Origin: Bacteroidota bacterium
GTDB lineage: Bacteria > Bacteroidota > Bacteroidia > Bacteroidales > Lentimicrobiaceae
Direction: 5' to 3'
Assembly: GCA_009773515.1 (NCBI GenBank)
Contig: WSXX01000011.1
Span: 62,001-126,000 of the forward strand
Length of the DNA: 64,000 bases
The translations under genes were made by a program, and so were the position numbers. Shown here one piece after another: positions 10,201 through 18,794 of the stretch. Below the pieces are notes generated by a model. It did no database searches. It worked only from the letters and a program-made list of their open reading frames with translations, and was not told where the DNA came from. Every line of letters begins with the position of its first letter. Within the stretch, counting starts at the first letter, position 1.

Positions 10201-11653
10201 AAACAGATCAAAAAGTGAATTTCTGGCAAACATGAGCCACGAAATCAGAACACCGCTGAATGCAATTATGGGATTCTCTGAATTACTGAGCGAACAACTC
10301 GAAAACCCAAAACATCAGGAATTTGTTGATATAATTGGTAAAAGTGGCCATAATCTGCTTTTGATCATAAATGATATTCTGGATTTGTCCAGAATTGAAG
10401 CAGGCCGACTTAAAATTGAGCCTGAACCAGTAAAACCAGCGCAAATTCTTTTTGAACTGGAACGGATATTCACGCTTAGCGCAAACGATAAAAATCTTAA
10501 ATTTTCAGTAATCAAAGATAAGAACCTGCCCGAAACACTGATTATGGATGAAACAAGAATAAGACAGGTTCTTGTTAATCTGATAGGAAATGCAATAAAA
10601 TTCACCCAACTTGGCGAAATTGTACTGTCAGTTAAAGTCCTGAATCACAGCGAAGAGAATATGACTTGCGACCTCCGGTTTGAGGTGAAAGATACCGGCA
10701 TTGGCATTCCTATAGACCAGCAAGAGATAATTTTTCAGGCGTTTATGCAGCAGGAAGGACAAAGCACCCGAAAATTCGGAGGAACAGGCTTGGGCTTAAC
10801 CATCACCAAACGTATGGTAGAAATGATGAACGGTGAAATTTCTGTCAGCAGTTCTCCGGGAAATGGAAGTATCTTTGGCGTTCTTTTGAAAGATGTTTCA
10901 ATAGCACAATCTTACACTCCGATAACAGTAAGTTCGGATATGGAAATGGCTAAAAGTTATATCTTTCACAACCAGACAATTCTTATTGTTGAAGATATTC
11001 AGCTTAACCGGATAGTCATCAGGGAAATGTTCAAAGGCAAAAATATCAAACTGATAGAAGCCATAAATGGGAAAGAAGGCCTGGAAAAAGTTATGGAGTT
11101 TAAACCTGATCTCATTCTAATGGACATGCAAATGCCTGTAATGGATGGTTATACAGCTACCAGACTGATTAAAAACAATGATGAAATAAGTCACATTCCT
11201 ATAGTTGCACTAACAGCTTCAGCTATGAAGGAAGAAGCCGGAAAAATAAAAAACCTTTGTGATGGCTACCTGCAAAAACCTGTCAGCCCCGGAACTCTGA
11301 TGTCAGAAATTGCTAATTTTCTGACTTATGACACCGTATCAGATGGTTCAGCTTATGGCCTGAAAGAATCAGGAATACTTGAAAAAACCATACCTGTAAT
11401 TGATATACAGCCAAAATATGACACTTCAAGACTGTTACTGAATCATCTGAAAAAAATCAGAGAAGGGATGATTATTGATGAAATTATAGCTTTTTCTATC
11501 ATCCTTGGAAAAGAAGGCGAACAATCAAATTCGGTTAAATTAAAGAAGTTTGCAGACACCATTAAGGAACAAGCTGAATCCTTCAGGATTGACGAATTAA
11601 TGAATAGTTTTAATTTACTCACTGATTACCTGACAAATATTTCCGATTCATGA
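7271..11653 (+). CDS. Multi-PAS hybrid sensor histidine kinase
   Basis: A 1460-residue predicted soluble sensor kinase with no evident transmembrane segment. In order: about five PAS domains (roughly 46-157, 165-284, 289-400, 412-533, 540-655; for example FVVITDDNGKILYINQAI), a GAF-like domain (about 668-838), a sixth PAS (about 845-960), the dimerisation/phosphoacceptor domain with NMSHEIRTPLN (H990), an HATPase domain (DTGIGIP, GGTGLGLTI) and a C-terminal receiver with MDMQMPVMDG (D1285). The last 100 residues are helical and of unknown role, where an Hpt module might sit, though I see no clear Hpt motif. The stop overlaps the start of the next kinase gene by 4 bases (ATGA), so the two are translationally coupled. 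Signal unknown. Confidence 0.92.
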   Translation: MNYNVNPGNELEYLRARVSQLEEALNKQNIIVKYPTSGLDDSVFPHLINSIGDFVVITDDNGKILYINQAITDKFGYTHEELIGANAGIFIDPASRSSLGPEILSATSNGAWHGELDNLTKDGKKFRSSLKTSGFKTASGESYFIAISHDISRSYVAEQNLLIERELLQNLMDSMPDSIYFKDENSKFTRINKVQADILGLESPEDALGLSDSDFFEEVHAREALEDELNIIKTGKPLIAKPEFIRIADGTYKWVSASKAPYMDTSGKITGIMGISRDITAERLALQRLSENEALLEGVIDGMSDMVIIRDLSLKPIRLNTAAREFFRIEEEKSIQSKKNNVLELLTSTRNAQNAINSRAPQICETSDAKFNRCFECRTTPVTDRNNEIFLIIEQIRDISEKKKSSNALTELYNRFTQITSQLPGMVYQFVRKPDKTFELPYANSYIEELFSYSLSEIQQNPELLFENVHTDDLENLMAAINDSANNLTPWIAEFRVNHLTKGLMWLGGSSTPVQKDDGSIIWHGFLTNITRDKQAEHDIKETHKNLEATLKAIPDLLFELDEEGVIYDYHAPSENMLYSKSETFINRKVSEILPAEPCNQIFKAIKEADENGSSKGIQYELSDGNKNLWFELNISIKEITPEGKRFIALVRDTTSRKYAELQLEHQSRVLESAAHATTILLIEEDSSVAINKAFEIIGNALQSDRIYLFEYHNETSDPDGRLISQRYEWCPPGIEPQLHNPDLQNLPADFIPRWNELFNQGLPVTGFVKDFPENERSILEPQDIISLLVVPVFVGEDLFGFVGFDDCTKGYLWTQSESLILQSLASGIGSAILRKRAAEKLLFSENRFRVLYQESPIGLMLSDQDGLILDTNKAFRKILDCDGINTLNNSFHKLIPEQFTIVKEIAINELKRTGAAGPIEIRLLTQKGAEIPVLMSLMLVRDLDQKPRVWAIIEDTSERKKFESDLIKARDEATRANRSKSEFLANMSHEIRTPLNAIMGFSELLSEQLENPKHQEFVDIIGKSGHNLLLIINDILDLSRIEAGRLKIEPEPVKPAQILFELERIFTLSANDKNLKFSVIKDKNLPETLIMDETRIRQVLVNLIGNAIKFTQLGEIVLSVKVLNHSEENMTCDLRFEVKDTGIGIPIDQQEIIFQAFMQQEGQSTRKFGGTGLGLTITKRMVEMMNGEISVSSSPGNGSIFGVLLKDVSIAQSYTPITVSSDMEMAKSYIFHNQTILIVEDIQLNRIVIREMFKGKNIKLIEAINGKEGLEKVMEFKPDLILMDMQMPVMDGYTATRLIKNNDEISHIPIVALTASAMKEEAGKIKNLCDGYLQKPVSPGTLMSEIANFLTYDTVSDGSAYGLKESGILEKTIPVIDIQPKYDTSRLLLNHLKKIREGMIIDEIIAFSIILGKEGEQSNSVKLKKFADTIKEQAESFRIDELMNSFNLLTDYLTNISDS

Positions 11654-12792
11654 ACATAGAGACCACCATTAATAATGGATTTCAGAACCAACCGCCACCA
11701 CTTGTCCTGATTGTGGATGATTTGCCTCAGAATCTTGCAGTGCTGGGCAACATCCTGCGCGACGAAGGTTATCAGCTTGCCATTGCAAACAATGGCAAAC
11801 AGGCGATTTCCATTGCAATATCACGCACCCCTGATCTTATTCTGCTTGACATTGCAATGCCTGAAATGGATGGACTTACAGCATGTTCTATACTTAAGAA
11901 TAACAATATAACCAGTGGAATTCCTGTAATATTTCTTACTGCAAGAATTGAACCCGAAGACATTCTGAAGGGCTTTAAAGTTGGAGCTGTTGACTATATT
12001 ACCAAACCTTTCAAAGCGGGTGAACTTCTGGCCAGAGTTTCAACACACATAGAGCTGAAAAGGGCCAGAGATCTGATTGTCAGACAAAAAAATGAACTTT
12101 CGCAGGCACTTTCAACCAAAGACAAACTTTTCTCCATCGTTTCACACGACCTGAAAAGTCCATTCTCCGGGCTTTTACTTATGTCTGATCTTATGGTTGA
12201 AAACTATGAAAGTTTCAGCAAAGACGAACTTCTTGACTCTTTGGTTCTTGTGCGGGATACGGCTGATCAGGTTCATTCGCTCATACAAAACCTGCTTAAC
12301 TGGGCACGACTCCAAAACCAATCACTCGCATTTAATCCAGTCAGCCTGCAACTTAACAGAGAAGTAATCAAAACCTTTGAAGTTCTGAAGCTCAATTCCT
12401 CCAAAAAATCAATTGATACTGCAATTGATATTCCTGACAACACAATGGTTTTTGCAGATTCAGACCTTATCAGGATTATAATTCATAACCTTATAGGCAA
12501 TGCTATTAAATTCAGCCATACTGGTGGCCGGATTTATGTAAGTTCAGAATCTAGTGACAGTCACATCATCATTAAAGTCAGAGATGAAGGCATAGGTATT
12601 CCGGCCGAAAGAATTGGTGAAATATTTGCGGATGGAATATCAAGAACAACTGCAGGCACTGCCAATGAACTGGGCTCGGGGCTCGGTCTTCTGCTTTGCA
12701 AAGAAATGGTTGAAAAAATGGGTGGCACCATAGGAGTTACCTCCGCACCGGGAACAGGAAGCACTTTTTGGTTTACACTACCAACTGCATAA
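11650..12792 (+). CDS. Receiver-histidine kinase (REC-HisKA-HATPase)
   Basis: A 380-residue protein. The N-terminal receiver (about residues 17-135) has LIVDDL, LILLDIAMPEMDG with the predicted phosphoacceptor D67, and TKPF. It is followed by a HisKA domain with SIVSHDLKSPF (H166) and an HATPase domain (DEGIGIP, GSGLGLLLC). It has no sensor domain of its own, so its input is most likely phosphotransfer or protein contact, plausibly from the 1460-residue kinase encoded just upstream with a 4-base overlap. No DNA-binding output domain is present, so the final response regulator is elsewhere. Cytoplasmic. Confidence 0.9.
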   Translation: MNIETTINNGFQNQPPPLVLIVDDLPQNLAVLGNILRDEGYQLAIANNGKQAISIAISRTPDLILLDIAMPEMDGLTACSILKNNNITSGIPVIFLTARIEPEDILKGFKVGAVDYITKPFKAGELLARVSTHIELKRARDLIVRQKNELSQALSTKDKLFSIVSHDLKSPFSGLLLMSDLMVENYESFSKDELLDSLVLVRDTADQVHSLIQNLLNWARLQNQSLAFNPVSLQLNREVIKTFEVLKLNSSKKSIDTAIDIPDNTMVFADSDLIRIIIHNLIGNAIKFSHTGGRIYVSSESSDSHIIIKVRDEGIGIPAERIGEIFADGISRTTAGTANELGSGLGLLLCKEMVEKMGGTIGVTSAPGTGSTFWFTLPTA

Positions 12793-13002
12793 TTGCATAA
12801 TTCCCTTTCAGTCAATCTGAAGTGTGGTTTACCTCAGCGCTTTATACGTATTACGCTCATATTGAATACGTTACTCTTATTCCTTGCACTACTCTTTTTT
12901 ATTCACAATTTGGTTGTTCGTAAAATTAAACATTTATATTTAAAAATAAACTACATTTACAGCCGCGACAATTGATGAGTTTAATTTACTCTCATAATAT
13001 TG

Positions 13003-15459
13003 ATGAGAAATTATAAACTGAGTAATACAGAAAGGTTTTTGCAACCCAATAATACTGGTTTTCCGGAATTTCGGTTAAATCCGTTGCCGATGGCAATTAC
13101 AACCATTTCCGGAGAAATAATCGACATTAATGATGCTTTTGCAGGGTTTTCTTCAATGAGCCCTGACTTTCATTCCAATCCAGTCAATCTGCTTGATTTA
13201 CTATCAGTTAAATCTGCTGATCCATTGGATTGTAAAGCTGGCGCCTGGTGCGGGTGTACCCTTGACTCAATCTCAAATCTCAAAGAATGTATGTTCGCAT
13301 TCAATGAATTTGAAACTTCTGAAGGCTTTAAGCTCAGGGTATATTCTTTTATTGAGCAGAACATTCTTAATCAAACCCAATGCTCAGCACCACAAAATAA
13401 TCATAATCATGCCGAAATAAATAAGCCTTCAGGAAATACTCAAAGATTATCTGATGTTCAAAATCTTGCGGGTATTGGCAGTTGGGATATACATTTTAAT
13501 CAGGACATAATAATTGAAACCCGGAATCTTTTTGAATTGCTGCAAAAAGAAAATCCCGGAGAGTCAACAACAGTTGAAGATATTCTTCACAAATCAGTCA
13601 TTCACCATGATGATATTGAAGAGTACAATAAATTGCTTGAAAGCGTCCGTTTAAATAAACTGACTTCATACACTGCCAGTTACAGAATAACTGATAAGAA
13701 CGGGCAGATTCGGTTTATACAGAACAATGCCAGACTGGAGTATTCAAAAAATGGTGAACTTAAATACTGGACGGGAATTATTCATGATGTTACTTCGTTC
13801 AGAAAAACAGAATCGCTGAAAACATCAGCATTTCAGATTTCGCAGCTTATTCATTCTCAACACAATCTTGAGTTGCTGATGAAAGCAATTCACCAGATTA
13901 TCTCAGCATTGATACCTGCACCCGAAATGCTTATTTCGCTTGTTGACGAAAATGATGCTAACCATACCTATACTTTTAAAGACGGTAAGATAAATCCATC
14001 AGACACTCAAAAACAGGCAAATGGTCTGGCTGGCTATGTTCTGAGTTCCGGGGAACCTTTGCTTGCCTCTGCTGCGGTAGTTGAACTTATGATCGCTGAG
14101 AATATAATTGCTCACGTTGACAGAATTCCACAATCATGGATAGGCATACCTTTAAAAACACGCGAAAGTGTAATCGGGATATTATGCCTTCAATCATTTA
14201 CGAATGAGATAACTTACAGCGAGGAGGAAAAAACAATTTTATTATTCGTTGCTGAACAGATTGCGCTCGCTACACAAAAAATAAAAAGTGAAGAAGTTCT
14301 GATTAAAGCAAAAAATACAGCCGAAAATTCCAGCAGGTTAAAATCCTCACTTTTGGCCAATATGAGCCACGAGCTCAGAACACCAATGACTGGAATCCTC
14401 GGATTTTCAGAAATTCTGAATGAAGAACTCGATGATCCGCGCCTGAAATCAATGGCCGGAACCATTTTCAAATCAGCTGGCCGGTTAATGTCAACGCTCA
14501 ATTCTATTATTGACCTTTCGGCATTAGAGGCTGACAAAAATACCCTCATTCTTAAACCGGTTAATACAAGGCTGATGATGCAGCCACTTCTGAAAGTGGC
14601 ATATTCAATCGCAAGCGACAAAGGATTATATCTTCGAACATCCATCCCTCCTGATATTTTTGTCAGAGCTGATGAGAAGCTCCTCAGCCAGATGATACAT
14701 CACCTGATCGATAATGCATTGAAATTTACAGTTGATGGAGGGATTTCAATAAGTGCTTATAAAGTAAATAAGAAGAGTACTGAAGCAGTAATAAGAATCA
14801 GCGACACGGGCATTGGAATTGCGCCGGAGCATCACAGAATGATTTTTGAAGAATTCAGACAGGTAAGCGAAGGATTCTCAAGAACTTTTGAAGGCAGTGG
14901 GCTTGGATTATCATTGTGCTCAAAAATTGCACGATTGCTGAATGCACGCGTATGGGTTGATAGTGTTGAAGGCAAAGGATCAGATTTTTATGTTGAGTTG
15001 CCTGTAATCAGTGAAGGTATTTCAGAACTCTCATCATTTGTAGAGGATAGCCCGGCAATAAAAACACACAGGCTTAGCAGAGGCCCGGTGCCTGAAGTGC
15101 TGATCGTAGAAGATAACGAAATCAACCGGCGACTTGCTGCACTATACCTTCGTGAAATATGCAATACAGAAATGGCCGAGAATGGCTATGTTGCCATCGA
15201 AAAAATCAAACGCCGGAAGTATGATGCAATTCTTATGGACATCAATCTCGGCGCCGGGCCTGATGGACTTTCAATTGCTCATCAGGTAAGAAGTTATGAA
15301 ATCAACAAAAATACCCCTATAATTGCCGTAACCGGCTACACCATGCATGGCGACAGGGAGAAGCTTCTTTCAAACGGGTGTTCGCATTATCTGCCCAAAC
15401 CTTACGACAAACAAACGCTGCTTAAACTTTTCTCCGGCATTTTGTACAGTCAGAAATAA
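13003..15459 (+). CDS. PAS/GAF hybrid sensor histidine kinase
   Basis: About 818 residues starting from the ATG at 13003; an in-frame TTG one codon earlier is less likely. Order: an N-terminal PAS-like region (AITTISGEIIDINDAF), a second PAS (about 148-270, ending YWTGIIHDVT), a GAF domain (about 280-420), HisKA with NMSHELRTPM (H456), HATPase (DTGIGIA, GSGLGLSLC), and a C-terminal receiver with LIVEDNEINRR and LMDINLGAGPDG (D746) and a terminal KPY. The receiver loop NLGAGPDG differs from the usual MPVMDG. It starts 210 bases after the preceding kinase gene, so it may be a separate transcript. A predicted soluble kinase with no transmembrane segment; the signal is unknown. Confidence 0.9.
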   Translation: MRNYKLSNTERFLQPNNTGFPEFRLNPLPMAITTISGEIIDINDAFAGFSSMSPDFHSNPVNLLDLLSVKSADPLDCKAGAWCGCTLDSISNLKECMFAFNEFETSEGFKLRVYSFIEQNILNQTQCSAPQNNHNHAEINKPSGNTQRLSDVQNLAGIGSWDIHFNQDIIIETRNLFELLQKENPGESTTVEDILHKSVIHHDDIEEYNKLLESVRLNKLTSYTASYRITDKNGQIRFIQNNARLEYSKNGELKYWTGIIHDVTSFRKTESLKTSAFQISQLIHSQHNLELLMKAIHQIISALIPAPEMLISLVDENDANHTYTFKDGKINPSDTQKQANGLAGYVLSSGEPLLASAAVVELMIAENIIAHVDRIPQSWIGIPLKTRESVIGILCLQSFTNEITYSEEEKTILLFVAEQIALATQKIKSEEVLIKAKNTAENSSRLKSSLLANMSHELRTPMTGILGFSEILNEELDDPRLKSMAGTIFKSAGRLMSTLNSIIDLSALEADKNTLILKPVNTRLMMQPLLKVAYSIASDKGLYLRTSIPPDIFVRADEKLLSQMIHHLIDNALKFTVDGGISISAYKVNKKSTEAVIRISDTGIGIAPEHHRMIFEEFRQVSEGFSRTFEGSGLGLSLCSKIARLLNARVWVDSVEGKGSDFYVELPVISEGISELSSFVEDSPAIKTHRLSRGPVPEVLIVEDNEINRRLAALYLREICNTEMAENGYVAIEKIKRRKYDAILMDINLGAGPDGLSIAHQVRSYEINKNTPIIAVTGYTMHGDREKLLSNGCSHYLPKPYDKQTLLKLFSGILYSQK

Positions 15460-15471
15460 GTAACCTGATTA

Positions 15472-16392
15472 TCAATTCCCAATTTCATAAGTTTCCCCAT
15501 CTTCAACAATAACCACCGGGCTGAAAAACTCCTCCGCTTCGCCCTGAAGCAGCGAGAGGTCATCATATCGTGCCGAAAAGTGACCCAGCAAAAGTTTTCC
15601 GGCTCCGGCCATTAATGCGATCTGTGCTGCCTGCGCTGCAGTAGAATGCATTTTATCTTCAGCAGCTTGCGCTTTGTCGTTCATAAAAGTGGCTTCATGA
15701 TAAAGCATGGTGCACCCATGAATCCATTCTGCCAGCGGTTTATACCAGGCTGTATCAGAGCAATATGCATACGAACGAGGTGCCGGAGGTTCAATTGTCA
15801 GCAGATTATTCAGGATTAAAGCGCCATCTTCATCCACAAAATCTTCGCCGGCACGTAACTTTTCCATAAAGGTAAATGGTACTCCGTAACGATCGGTTTC
15901 TGTCCGCCTGATGCTTCTTGGCAGTGGCTTTTCCTTGATAAGAAACCCTGTTGTAGGTATCCTGTGCTTCAAAGGCAAGGTAGTTATTGTCAATCGTCCG
16001 GCATCGGCAATCATTTGCGGAACTTCACTTTGTGTGTGATGAAAAACCAAAGGATATGACAATGTGGTCATTGAAGCATTCAACTGTATTTCAATAATAT
16101 TTTGTAATTCGGGAGGTCCGTATACATGCACTGCAGTTCTCCTTCCAATCAGATGCCAGGTAGAAATCAGCCCGATCAGCCCGTAATAATGATCGCCATG
16201 GAGATGGCTGATAAATACATGTCCGATTTTATTGGTTTTTATCCTGAGTTGCTTAAGAATCATCTGGGTACCTTCGCCACAATCAATCAGAAAGTATTGT
16301 TCGCCGTAAGCTACAAGCTGTGCGCTGAGGTTTCGGGTGGCGGTTGGAATGGCAGCACTGCTACCCAATATTGTGACTGTGAATTTCTTCAT
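15472..16392 (-). CDS. rnz: Ribonuclease Z (tRNA 3' endonuclease)
   Basis: A metallo-beta-lactamase-fold endonuclease that trims tRNA precursors at the 3' end. It starts MKKFTVTILGSSAAIPT and has the zinc motif FISHLHGDHYYG, a later YCSDT and a C-terminal LLGHFSARY, all standard for the short RNase Z form (306 residues). I use the ATG at 16390-16392; the alternative six codons upstream is TTG. It lies downstream of rpsA but behind a strong terminator, so it probably has its own promoter in 16393-16482, where I see only a 7-of-8 match to the -7 consensus. It converges on the kinase gene (13 bases between stops). Cytoplasmic. Confidence 0.95.
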   Translation of the reverse strand: MKKFTVTILGSSAAIPTATRNLSAQLVAYGEQYFLIDCGEGTQMILKQLRIKTNKIGHVFISHLHGDHYYGLIGLISTWHLIGRRTAVHVYGPPELQNIIEIQLNASMTTLSYPLVFHHTQSEVPQMIADAGRLTITTLPLKHRIPTTGFLIKEKPLPRSIRRTETDRYGVPFTFMEKLRAGEDFVDEDGALILNNLLTIEPPAPRSYAYCSDTAWYKPLAEWIHGCTMLYHEATFMNDKAQAAEDKMHSTAAQAAQIALMAGAGKLLLGHFSARYDDLSLLQGEAEEFFSPVVIVEDGETYEIGN

Positions 16393-16482
16393 AATATTCA
16401 AATGATTCAATTTTTCGCAGAGCCTGAAAAATCAGGTTACTCTTCACAAATATGATAAAAACAACAACTCAAAATTAATTAT

Positions 16483-16508
16483 CAAAAAAAAATCCCCTTT
16501 CGGGGATT
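16483..16508 (-). terminator. Intrinsic terminator of rpsA
   Basis: AATCCCC (16491-16497), loop TTTC, GGGGATT (16502-16508), followed on the minus strand by a run of nine Ts. It lies just past the rpsA stop at 16530. Confidence 0.88.
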
Positions 16509-16529
16509 TTTTAATATTAAGTCAGAAGA

Positions 16530-18602
16530 TTAATCTGCTTTTTCATCACGGGCTTTCTTTTCAGAAGCTTCCATATCTGATTTCAGATTAGCAAGCGCTT
16601 CAAGATCACCAAGTGTGGTTTTTTCGAGGTTGTCCTTGAGTTTTTTCACAGCACGTTTGGTTGAGTTTTCAGCTGTTTCTTTAGCTGCTGACTCTTTAAC
16701 GCGATCAGCAGAAGAAGCATCCTGGAAAATACGGGTGTGAGAAAGGATGATTTTCTTGTTTTCTTTCGAGAACTCAATAACTTTGAAATCAAGTGATTCT
16801 TCCACCTTCATCTGTGTGTTGTCTTCTTTAACAACATGACGAAGCGGAGCAAAACCTTCAACACCGTAAGGCAGTGCAACTACCATACCTTTGTCGCTGG
16901 CGCTGGTAACAGTTCCTTTATGAACTGAACCTACTGCGAATACTGATTCAAATACATCCCATGGATTTTCCTCAAGTTGTTTGTGGCCTAAGCTCAACCT
17001 GCGGTTTTCAACATCCACATCAAGTACCATTACTTCAATTTTCTCGCCAATTTTGGTAAACTCAGCCGGATGCTTGATCTTCTTCGACCATGAAAGGTCA
17101 GAGATGTGGATCAAACCATCAACTCCTTCTTCAAGTTCAACAAAAATTCCGAAGTTTGTGAAGTTCCTTACAGTAGCCTCATGCTTCGATTGAAGCGGAT
17201 ATTTTTCTTTGATGTTTGTCCATGGATCAGGAATAAGCTGCTTGATGCCAAGTGACATTTTGCGCTCTTCGCGATCGAGGGTAAGAATAACTGCTTCTAC
17301 CTCGTCGTTTACCTTCAGGAAGTCCTGAGCGGTGCGCAGATGTTGCGACCATGACATTTCAGAAACGTGGATAAGTCCTTCAACACCAGGAGCAATTTCA
17401 ATAAATGCACCGTAATCAGCAATTACAACTACGCGGCCACCCACTTTATCTCCGACTTTGATGTTTTCATCAAGTGAATCCCATGGATGAGGTGTAAGTT
17501 GTTTAAGACCGAGGGCGATACGTTTTTTGTTTTCATCAAAATCAAGAATAACCACCTTGATTTTAGCGTCAAGCTGAACGATTTCTTCAGGATGATTGAT
17601 ACGGCCCCATGAAAGATCGGTAATGTGAACAAGACCGTCAACACCGCCAAGGTCAACAAATACTCCATATGAAGTAATGTTTTTAACGGTACCTTCAAGA
17701 ATCTGACCTTTTTCAAGCTTGCTGATGATGTCAGCTTTTTGCTGCTCAAGTTCGTCTTCGATAAGCGCTTTGTGCGAAACAACAACGTTTTTATATTCCT
17801 GGTTGATTTTAACAACCTTGAATTCCATAACTTTATCAACGTAGATATCGTAATCGCGGATTGGTTTAACGTCGATTTGTGAACCGGGGAGGAAGGCCTC
17901 AATACCGAATACATCAACAATAAGACCACCTTTGGTACGGCATTTTACGTAACCATTGATAATTTCTTCTTTTTCGAATGCCTGATTTACGCGCTCCCAT
18001 GAACGGAGAATACGGGCTTTTTTATGTGAAAGAATGAGCTGTCCACCCATATCTTCCTGACTTTCAACATAAACTTCAATCTGATCGCCGATCTTCAGGT
18101 TTGGATTATAGCGAAGTTCTGACTGAGGAATAACTCCATCAGATTTGAAACCGATATTTACCACAACCTCGCGGCTGCTGATGGCAACAACTGTTCCGTC
18201 AATTACTTCGTGCTCAACGATTGAACTGAGGGTTTTATCGTAAACCGATTCCAGTTTTGCACGCTCGTCTGATGAATAATTTTCGTGTTTTTTACCAATT
18301 GCATCCCAATCAAAATTCTCAAGAGAAATCTGAGAAACCAATTTGGCTTTAAGTTTTTCTACGGTTGGTTCATCGTCGTCGTCGTCAATCTCAACTTCTG
18401 CAACAGCAGGGGCTTCTTCAACAGCAGGAACTTCGGCAACAGGAGTTTCTTCAACTTCTTCTGCAACTTCTTCAATTTCTGCTTCAACTTCAGCAACTTT
18501 TTCTTCTGCAACCGGGGTTTCGTTAACCTCTGCTGCTACCTCTTCAGGAGCGTTTTCAGCATTGGTCAACTCTTCGTTGACGTTTAATTCGTCGTTTGTC
18601 AT
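16530..18602 (-). CDS. rpsA: 30S ribosomal protein S1
   Basis: A 690-residue protein that binds mRNA on the small ribosomal subunit and helps initiation, important in Bacteroidota where Shine-Dalgarno sequences are weak. Six S1 repeats are visible from about residue 135 to 640, for example ITSYGVFVDLGGVDGLVHIT and NFGIFVELEEGVDGLIHISD; repeats 3-5 are the best conserved. Before them is an acidic, low-complexity extension (about residues 1-85) rich in Glu, Ala and Val with repeated EEV/VAE and an Asp run, longer than in E. coli S1. A Lys-rich helical tail ends the protein. The gene has its own strong promoter, a leader of about 110 bases with two hairpins, and a terminator, so it is a single-gene unit. 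Confidence 0.95.
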   Translation of the reverse strand: MTNDELNVNEELTNAENAPEEVAAEVNETPVAEEKVAEVEAEIEEVAEEVEETPVAEVPAVEEAPAVAEVEIDDDDDEPTVEKLKAKLVSQISLENFDWDAIGKKHENYSSDERAKLESVYDKTLSSIVEHEVIDGTVVAISSREVVVNIGFKSDGVIPQSELRYNPNLKIGDQIEVYVESQEDMGGQLILSHKKARILRSWERVNQAFEKEEIINGYVKCRTKGGLIVDVFGIEAFLPGSQIDVKPIRDYDIYVDKVMEFKVVKINQEYKNVVVSHKALIEDELEQQKADIISKLEKGQILEGTVKNITSYGVFVDLGGVDGLVHITDLSWGRINHPEEIVQLDAKIKVVILDFDENKKRIALGLKQLTPHPWDSLDENIKVGDKVGGRVVVIADYGAFIEIAPGVEGLIHVSEMSWSQHLRTAQDFLKVNDEVEAVILTLDREERKMSLGIKQLIPDPWTNIKEKYPLQSKHEATVRNFTNFGIFVELEEGVDGLIHISDLSWSKKIKHPAEFTKIGEKIEVMVLDVDVENRRLSLGHKQLEENPWDVFESVFAVGSVHKGTVTSASDKGMVVALPYGVEGFAPLRHVVKEDNTQMKVEESLDFKVIEFSKENKKIILSHTRIFQDASSADRVKESAAKETAENSTKRAVKKLKDNLEKTTLGDLEALANLKSDMEASEKKARDEKAD

Positions 18603-18617
18603 TTAATTCTTCTTTGC

Positions 18618-18633
18618 GGTATCCTGAGATACC
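18618..18633 (-). promoter_or_regulatory. Hairpin just upstream of the rpsA start
   Basis: GGTATC (18618-18623), four-base loop, GATACC (18628-18633): a perfect 6-base stem ending about 15 bases before the rpsA ATG, where a ribosome would land. In E. coli the rpsA initiation region is structured and autoregulated by S1; a similar role here is only inferred. Confidence 0.5.
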
Positions 18634-18673
18634 AGGTTAATAATATGTGAATTGTGTGGTTTAACCGGACAGG

Positions 18674-18700
18674 ATCACCTTTGATTATCAACAACAAAGG
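18674..18700 (-). promoter_or_regulatory. rpsA leader motif and hairpin (shared with EF-G leader)
   Basis: The 20 bases TGTTGATAATCAAAGGTGAT (minus strand, 18693 to 18674) match the EF-G leader motif with a single base indel. Here the motif is part of a stem: CCTTTG (18678-18683) and CAAAGG (18695-18700) with an 11-base loop. It lies about 20 bases downstream of the predicted transcription start. Confidence 0.6.
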
Positions 18701-18719
18701 CGCCGGGCAAACCGGGGTG

Positions 18720-18748
18720 CAAAGGTAAGAATTTTTTGTAATTACAAA
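18720..18748 (-). promoter_or_regulatory. rpsA promoter
   Basis: Minus strand TTTG (18745-18748), 17-base spacer, TACCTTTG (18720-18727), a perfect -7 TAnnTTTG with a matching -33. The predicted start is near 18714. Confidence 0.75.
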
Positions 18749-18794
18749 AGAGGTAAGAAGTTAATTTTCAAAGAGAAAAACTTTCTGATTTCTG

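Noticed and set aside
12793-12975. A 60-codon hydrophobic frame directly after the receiver-kinase gene
   Set aside because: Starts with TTG immediately after a stop, lies in AT-rich intergenic DNA, and has no supporting context.
18343-18606. A Ser/Ala/Thr-rich frame antisense to the start of rpsA
   Set aside because: It is the complement of the acidic Glu/Ala/Val low-complexity extension of S1, so the long frame is a composition artefact.
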